Source: JAENVU01 sp031422675
GTDB taxonomy: Bacteria; Actinomycetota; Acidimicrobiia; IMCC26256; JAENVU01
DNA length: 64,000 nt
Direction of reading: 5' to 3'
NCBI GenBank assembly: GCA_031422675.1
Contig: JANPMG010000172.1
Span: 1 to 64,000, forward strand
Below the pieces are notes generated by a model. The model saw only the letters and a list, made by a program, of their open reading frames with translations, was not told the origin of the DNA and did no database searches. How positions within the stretch are numbered: position 1 is the first letter of the stretch; each line of letters starts with the position of its first letter. This document shows, one piece after another, positions 59,853 through 64,000 of this stretch. The position numbers were made by a program, and so were the translations under genes.

Positions 59853-61789
59853 GGGGCGATCCGTGCGGTCCGGGCGATCCGCTGCAGTTCCGGTGCGAGC
59901 CATCGCCAGATCACGCGCGCGCCCTCGGGCGTGAAGTGCTCACCGTCGGTGCGCATGGTGACGCCGTCCAACTCGGCTGCGAACTTCCCGTCGGGACATG
60001 CGATCTGCTCGAGGTCCAGGAGGTGCACGTCGGTCGGGTGATCGGCGGCGTAGCGGGCCCAGACTTGATTGAGCCAACGGACCCGCGCGGGATCGTCACG
60101 TTCCGGTTCTCCCCATGCGCCGAGCGCACGCTGGGTCACCGAGAAGCACGGCGTGGTGAGCAGCGCGAGTTGTGCGCCGTCCGCGGTGAGGATCTCGCGT
60201 GCCTGGTCGAGCTGGACCCGCAGGTACTCCTCCATTTCCCGCGTGCCCACCCGCAGTTTCCGCCCGTCGACGGTACGGTCGAACAATTCCCAGCCTCCGA
60301 GCAGGAGTGCGACGACCTCGGGTTTGTACTTCTCCACGCCGTCGGCGTAGGTGGTCTTCCACTCGGCGCAGTGATCCTGGTTCTCACCCGCGACGCCCCG
60401 GCTCTGGGGTACCCCGGTGACGATGCCGCAGCCGATGATCGTGACGCCGCGATTCCACACCCGACGCTCGTCCCGGTCGTCGATCTTCGCAGTGACGAGG
60501 GTGAACGCGATGGAGTCGCCGGCGACCAGCACCCGCGTCGCGCCGGGGAGCGGCGGAGCGTTGATGCGGCGCCGGAGCTCGGCGAAGATGTTGGGCCGGG
60601 TACGGGACGCCGCGCCCGACGCGGTGAACCCGAAGAGGATCAGCGAAGTGACTGCCAGCGTCGCCGGGACCCACAGCAACCGATTCCGCACGGCACGGAA
60701 GCGCTGTTCGCGGATCGGCTGCTCCACCAGGAAGTACGACGCGAGGGAGACGACCAGCGTGACCGCGAGTCGGAGGAGGAGAAGCTCCGTCCCCTCCCGT
60801 CCGGTGCGAGCGGGCGAGAGCCAGACATAGATCGGCCAGTGCCACAGGTACAGGCCGTAGGAAATGCGTCCGATCGCGGGGAACGGCGGCAGCGCCAGCA
60901 GGCGCCGGACCGGTCCCGCGGTCATGGCGGCGGCGATGACCGCGGCCGCCGCGAGCGCAACCAGCGTGAACCCGCCACGGTAGAAGCGGGGCCACGAGTC
61001 GGACTTGGTGGCGATCACCCAGCCGAGGAACACGAAGCCGCCGCCGCCGGCGATGTGAAACGCGGTGCGCCACGCGCGGGTCCAGTCGGCCCGCCGCGCC
61101 GCGAAGCCGACGGCCAGGAGCGCGCCGATCAGGAGCGCCTGCGCGCGGGTATCGGTTCCGTAGTAGATCCGCGAGGTATCGCTGCCGGGCTCGTGCAGCA
61201 GTGTCATCAGCACGGCCGACCCCGCCGCGAGGATCGCGATCGAGACCGCGATCAGCCGGGTCTGGCGCCGGGCCAGGCGCGTGATGCCGAAGAACGCGAG
61301 GGGCCAGATCAAGTACCACTGCTCTTCGATTGCCAGCGACCACATGTGTCGGAGCGGCGACGGGGAACCGAATTCGGCGAAGTACGGCTGGCCCGAGAAG
61401 ACCAGCCGCCAGTTCTGCACGTAGAACAAGGAGCCGAAGAGGTCGCCCCGCAGGCCGAGCGCTTCGTCGTCGGTGGCGATGAATGCGCCGAAGATCGCGA
61501 CGGCCACGAGAACCAGGACCAACGCGGGCAGCAACCGGCGGGCCCGACGGAGCCAGAACGCGCGCACGTCGATGCGGTGGGTCGCATCGATCTCCCGAAC
61601 CAGGAGGAGGGTGATCAGGAACCCGGAGAGGACGAGGAATACGTCGACGCCGAGAAACCCGGCCGGGGCCCAACTCACCCCGCCGTGAAAGAGCATGACG
61701 GCGATGACAGCCAGGGCGCGGACGCCGTCGAGTGACGGCTGATGCGCAAGTGGTGCCGACGCTGCGGCAAGGGTGGGGCCGGTGCTCAT
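59849..61789 (-). CDS. OafA/YrhL-type acyltransferase-3 with C-terminal SGNH domain
   Basis: A 646-residue membrane O-acyltransferase. The N-terminal acyltransferase-3 domain has about ten helices, with the conserved LDGVRALAVIAVMLFH (catalytic-type His), GFLGVDVFLVLSGFLI, and RHMWSLAIEEQWYLIWPL. After residue about 410 an extracytoplasmic SGNH-hydrolase-like domain begins, VLVAGDSIAFTL (Ser nucleophile), with the final DGEHFTPEGARVI giving the catalytic Asp/His. It transfers acetyl or other acyl groups to envelope polysaccharide. It is first in the operon with the two GT-C proteins, and divergent from the beta-helix gene 105 bases away. Confidence 0.94.
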   Translation of the reverse strand: MSTGPTLAAASAPLAHQPSLDGVRALAVIAVMLFHGGVSWAPAGFLGVDVFLVLSGFLITLLLVREIDATHRIDVRAFWLRRARRLLPALVLVLVAVAIFGAFIATDDEALGLRGDLFGSLFYVQNWRLVFSGQPYFAEFGSPSPLRHMWSLAIEEQWYLIWPLAFFGITRLARRQTRLIAVSIAILAAGSAVLMTLLHEPGSDTSRIYYGTDTRAQALLIGALLAVGFAARRADWTRAWRTAFHIAGGGGFVFLGWVIATKSDSWPRFYRGGFTLVALAAAAVIAAAMTAGPVRRLLALPPFPAIGRISYGLYLWHWPIYVWLSPARTGREGTELLLLRLAVTLVVSLASYFLVEQPIREQRFRAVRNRLLWVPATLAVTSLILFGFTASGAASRTRPNIFAELRRRINAPPLPGATRVLVAGDSIAFTLVTAKIDDRDERRVWNRGVTIIGCGIVTGVPQSRGVAGENQDHCAEWKTTYADGVEKYKPEVVALLLGGWELFDRTVDGRKLRVGTREMEEYLRVQLDQAREILTADGAQLALLTTPCFSVTQRALGAWGEPERDDPARVRWLNQVWARYAADHPTDVHLLDLEQIACPDGKFAAELDGVTMRTDGEHFTPEGARVIWRWLAPELQRIARTARIAP

Positions 61790-61893
61790 CGGCGCGGTGA
61801 TCGTCTCCGGAGACTGGCGGGGATGGTGAACGGGCCACGCCCGAGGAGAGAATGGTAGGGGAGGGGTGGCGATCCGCTCAGTACCCTTGGCCC

Positions 61894-63336
61894 GTGATCC
61901 GACGACTTGGGCGCGGCTCCGGACTCGTGGCGCTGATGATCGGCGTCACCACCGTGGTACCGAGCGGCCGGATCTCCGCCCCCCGCTTCCTGGGCGCGGA
62001 CCCCGCAGGGGCCGCGGTCACGGTGGCAGTCCCGAGCGCCATCGACGCCACCGGGTCACGCGATGTCACGAGCGACCTGAACGCCTTCTTCGCATCCGTC
62101 CCGGCCGGGGCGACGGTGGACTTTCCTGATCGCGGACGGTTCAAGACCGAAGGCATCGTGGTGGTGGCCGGCGCGCGCGACGTGACCATCCTGGGTCATC
62201 GGTCGACGTTGGTGGCGGAGACCGACGGTGCGAGCGGACCGCCGCCCTTCTACAACTACCGCCACCGGTGGCCGCGCATGCGCGCGCACTTCGAGATCCG
62301 AGACAGCGAGTCCGTCACCGTGCGCGACCTGGCGGTGGAAGGGCCGAACCCGGATGGCATGTTCCGTCCCGAGTTCGAGGCCCAGGCCGGATTCGTGGTC
62401 AGTCGTTCGCGCGCCGTGACCCTCGATCGGGTTACCGCACGTGCCACCTACGGCGACGGCGTGTATGTCACCGGAGGTTCGGTCGATGTCACCGTGCGGC
62501 GGTGCGCCCTCGATCACAACGGGCGGCAGGGGGTGGCGGTCGTCGACGGCGACAACGTTACGGTCGAGCAGTGCGACATCACGGGGACGGGCCGATCGGT
62601 GATCGATCTCGAACCCGCACACGGTCTCGTGCGCACCGTGCACATCCGCGACAATCGCATCGGCGAGTACACCAACTTTCTGCTGGCGGCGGTGGGCGCC
62701 GGGGAGGGGGTGGCGGACGTGTGGTTGGAGCGCAACGTCGTGACCGGCGGCCGCGGCGTGAGCCTTTACGTGGGCACCGAACGCTCGACGCGGGTGGGGA
62801 TCCACGTCATCGACAACCGCGGTGTCGGCCCGTCAGAAGGCTACGAGGGCACGCTGATGCGGTTCACGCGATTCGACGGTATCGAAGTGCGCGGCAATCG
62901 TCAGCGCGTCGCACCGGGCGTGACGCCGATCGTGCTCCTCAACTCGTGCAACGAAACGGTGACCGACAACGACTTCGGTGGTGTCGCCGCCGGTGCCGTC
63001 GTGAAGCGTGATGGCGACTGCACCACGGGACCGCAAGCGCGCCCCCGCCCGCCCACCACGATCGGCCCGAGACCACGACTACCGCGCAACGCAGATCGCG
63101 CCGGGACGTTCTCGCCACGTCGGGCGCCCGCGTCCAGGACTTCCAGCACCACCACCACCACCACCACCGGCGATCCCGTCGCACGCGCCGAGGCCGACGG
63201 CGATGCGAACCGGGAAGAGAACGGCACGTCGACCTCGCTCCCAGCACTCGCGGTCGGTGGTCTGCTCGGAGTGGCGGGCGGAGTCGGAGCCACGCTGCTG
63301 TTCCAGCGAGTTCGGCGACGCCGCCGCACGTCGTAA
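61894..63336 (+). CDS. Secreted right-handed parallel beta-helix protein with C-terminal membrane anchor
   Basis: A 480-residue exported protein. The N-terminus (RRLGRGSGLVALMIGVTTVVPSG) is a signal sequence. Residues about 65-370 form a pectate-lyase-like beta helix, with repeated short strands ending in D/N turns (DVTVRRCALDHNG, NVTVEQCDITGTG, VWLERNVVTGG). A Pro/Thr/Arg-rich linker with a run of Thr follows, then the hydrophobic LAVGGLLGVAGGVGATLLF and a basic tail RVRRRRRTS, an anchor of the cell-surface type. There is a LPALAVG motif but no canonical LPxTG. I start at GTG 61894. It faces the acyltransferase operon and may bind or process envelope polysaccharide; no catalytic residues can be named. 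Confidence 0.86.
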   Translation: MIRRLGRGSGLVALMIGVTTVVPSGRISAPRFLGADPAGAAVTVAVPSAIDATGSRDVTSDLNAFFASVPAGATVDFPDRGRFKTEGIVVVAGARDVTILGHRSTLVAETDGASGPPPFYNYRHRWPRMRAHFEIRDSESVTVRDLAVEGPNPDGMFRPEFEAQAGFVVSRSRAVTLDRVTARATYGDGVYVTGGSVDVTVRRCALDHNGRQGVAVVDGDNVTVEQCDITGTGRSVIDLEPAHGLVRTVHIRDNRIGEYTNFLLAAVGAGEGVADVWLERNVVTGGRGVSLYVGTERSTRVGIHVIDNRGVGPSEGYEGTLMRFTRFDGIEVRGNRQRVAPGVTPIVLLNSCNETVTDNDFGGVAAGAVVKRDGDCTTGPQARPRPPTTIGPRPRLPRNADRAGTFSPRRAPASRTSSTTTTTTTGDPVARAEADGDANREENGTSTSLPALAVGGLLGVAGGVGATLLFQRVRRRRRTS

Positions 63337-63448
63337 TGGGTGCCGGACATCCGGATCGTCTTGCGGCTCCGAACCATCCGTGATCTGAACTCTCCGTGAT
63401 CCGCGCCATTCGGGCCGGCGACGGGCGGGTCCGGAAGGAGATGAAGCG

Positions 63449-63817
63449 GTGTCGACCCGTCGGTTGCCCACGGTGCTGTTCGTGCTCGCCGTTCCCGTGA
63501 TGGCCGTCATCGCCATCTTGGTCACGCGGGCCGTCGAGGGTCCGACCGCTCCGCAGGGCGCGGTTGGGAGCGGATCGGCCGTGGTGATCAAGGACTTCTC
63601 GTTCCGCCCGGCCACGTTGAGCGTGGCCCGCGGGTCGAAGCTGAAAATCACCAACGGCGACGGCACCCCGCACACGTTCTCGGCCGCGGACAATGGGTTC
63701 TCGACGCCGGTGCTGGACGCCGGAGGGTCGGCGTCGATCGCTCTGGAGTCGGCGGGATCGTTCCCGGTCGTGTGCAAGATCCACCCGAACATGACCGCCA
63801 CCGTGGTGGTCACATGA
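63449..63817 (+). CDS. Cupredoxin (plastocyanin/azurin-like blue copper) protein
   Basis: A 122-residue exported or membrane-tethered cupredoxin. An N-terminal segment VLFVLAVPVMAVIAILV serves as signal or anchor. The copper ligands are the His in GTPHTFSA and the Cys, His and Met in VVCKIHPNM, the type-1 centre. It carries electrons outside the membrane or binds copper. The GTG at 63449 has GGAG about 12 bases upstream. The stop overlaps the next start (ATGA), so it is coupled to the membrane protein that runs off the edge. Confidence 0.92.
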   Translation: MSTRRLPTVLFVLAVPVMAVIAILVTRAVEGPTAPQGAVGSGSAVVIKDFSFRPATLSVARGSKLKITNGDGTPHTFSAADNGFSTPVLDAGGSASIALESAGSFPVVCKIHPNMTATVVVT

Positions 63818-64000
63818 TGCGGGCCCGAACTCCGTGGCTTCTCGTCGGCGCCGCCGGCGTGTTCGTGAGCGCCTACGTGCACTTCTATCTCTATTTCTGG
63901 GGTGGTTACCGCGGCATCAGTCCGGATCGCATCGCCGGCCTCGACATCAGTCGTTCGTTCGCGCTCAGTGCCATCGCCGGGCTCGTGATCGCCGAGTTCC
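63814..64000 (+). CDS. Membrane protein, partial (C-terminus off the right edge)
   Basis: The first 62 residues of a membrane protein starting at ATG 63814 (or 63817), coupled to the cupredoxin gene. PWLLVGAAGVFVSAYVHFYLYFW is the first helix and SFALSAIAGLVIAEF begins a second, joined by GGYRGISPDRIAGLDISRS. The short His/Tyr-rich helix recalls small DoxX- or copper/heme-handling proteins, but too little is visible to name it. Confidence 0.7.
   Translation, partial: MMRARTPWLLVGAAGVFVSAYVHFYLYFWGGYRGISPDRIAGLDISRSFALSAIAGLVIAEF

Noticed and set aside
1..64000. tRNA, rRNA, RNase P RNA and riboswitches
   Set aside because: Checked the intergenic gaps by eye, including those around the RNase H cluster, and found none I could support; small or unusual RNAs could be missed.

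Overview
The window is GC-rich, densely packed bacterial DNA that reads as chromosome of an actinomycete (Actinomycetota). An Acidimicrobiia-like lineage is my guess from gene style, not something the sequence proves. Supporting signs are many acyl-CoA and steroid-type catabolic genes, P450s, TetR regulators, a TIGR03086-type (mycothiol-enzyme-like) protein, GTG starts, and runs of genes joined by 4-base ATGA/GTGA overlaps. No rRNA, tRNA, CRISPR array, replication origin or intact mobile element was seen.

Region 1 (1-15.8 kb and 18.4-21.5 kb) is a catabolic locus: short-chain dehydrogenases (SDRs), an acyl-CoA dehydrogenase, a TetR regulator, a Rieske oxygenase with a small coupled protein, a large molybdopterin oxidoreductase, a zinc alcohol dehydrogenase, a DUF35/Ltp2-type aldolase pair, two phosphatase/ligase genes, a rifampin-phosphotransferase-like protein without an ATP-grasp domain, and a P450. 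Four related inverted-repeat sites (390, 2421, 8661 and 18410) sit just upstream of its operons and suggest one regulon. The locus is interrupted at 15.8-18.4 kb by two transposase remnants that bracket a WYL regulator and its divergent partner, which share a perfect 13+13 bp palindrome.

Region 2 (21.5-37.6 kb) is a second catabolic island: a fused 2-oxoacid:ferredoxin oxidoreductase, an acyl-CoA synthetase, a carotenoid-oxygenase-family enzyme, a lipoprotein, a Dabb protein, and a seven-gene minus-strand operon (unknown protein, Rieske oxygenase, amidohydrolase, SDR, ThuA-like, P450, second amidohydrolase), ending with its own TetR gene. A different 15-base motif (GTGAAC-nnn-GTTnAC) lies upstream of four of its transcription units. 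I infer oxidative attack on a bulky aromatic, stilbene-like or terpenoid substrate followed by CoA activation and 2-oxoacid oxidation; the substrate cannot be read from sequence.

Region 3 (37.7-45.4 kb) holds a secreted 1186-residue two-propeller plus Calx-beta protein and assorted single genes (GNAT, DUF2804, APH-like kinase, enoyl-CoA hydratase, alpha/beta hydrolase). Region 4 (45.5-56.7 kb) is housekeeping: an AddB/AddA-type recombination helicase-nuclease pair, a bifunctional penicillin-binding protein, a zinc-ribbon coiled-coil protein, RNase H, a small membrane protein and a histidine phosphatase. Region 5 (56.7-64 kb) is envelope-related: two polytopic GT-C-like proteins, an acyltransferase-3/SGNH protein, an anchored beta-helix protein, a cupredoxin and a partial membrane protein.
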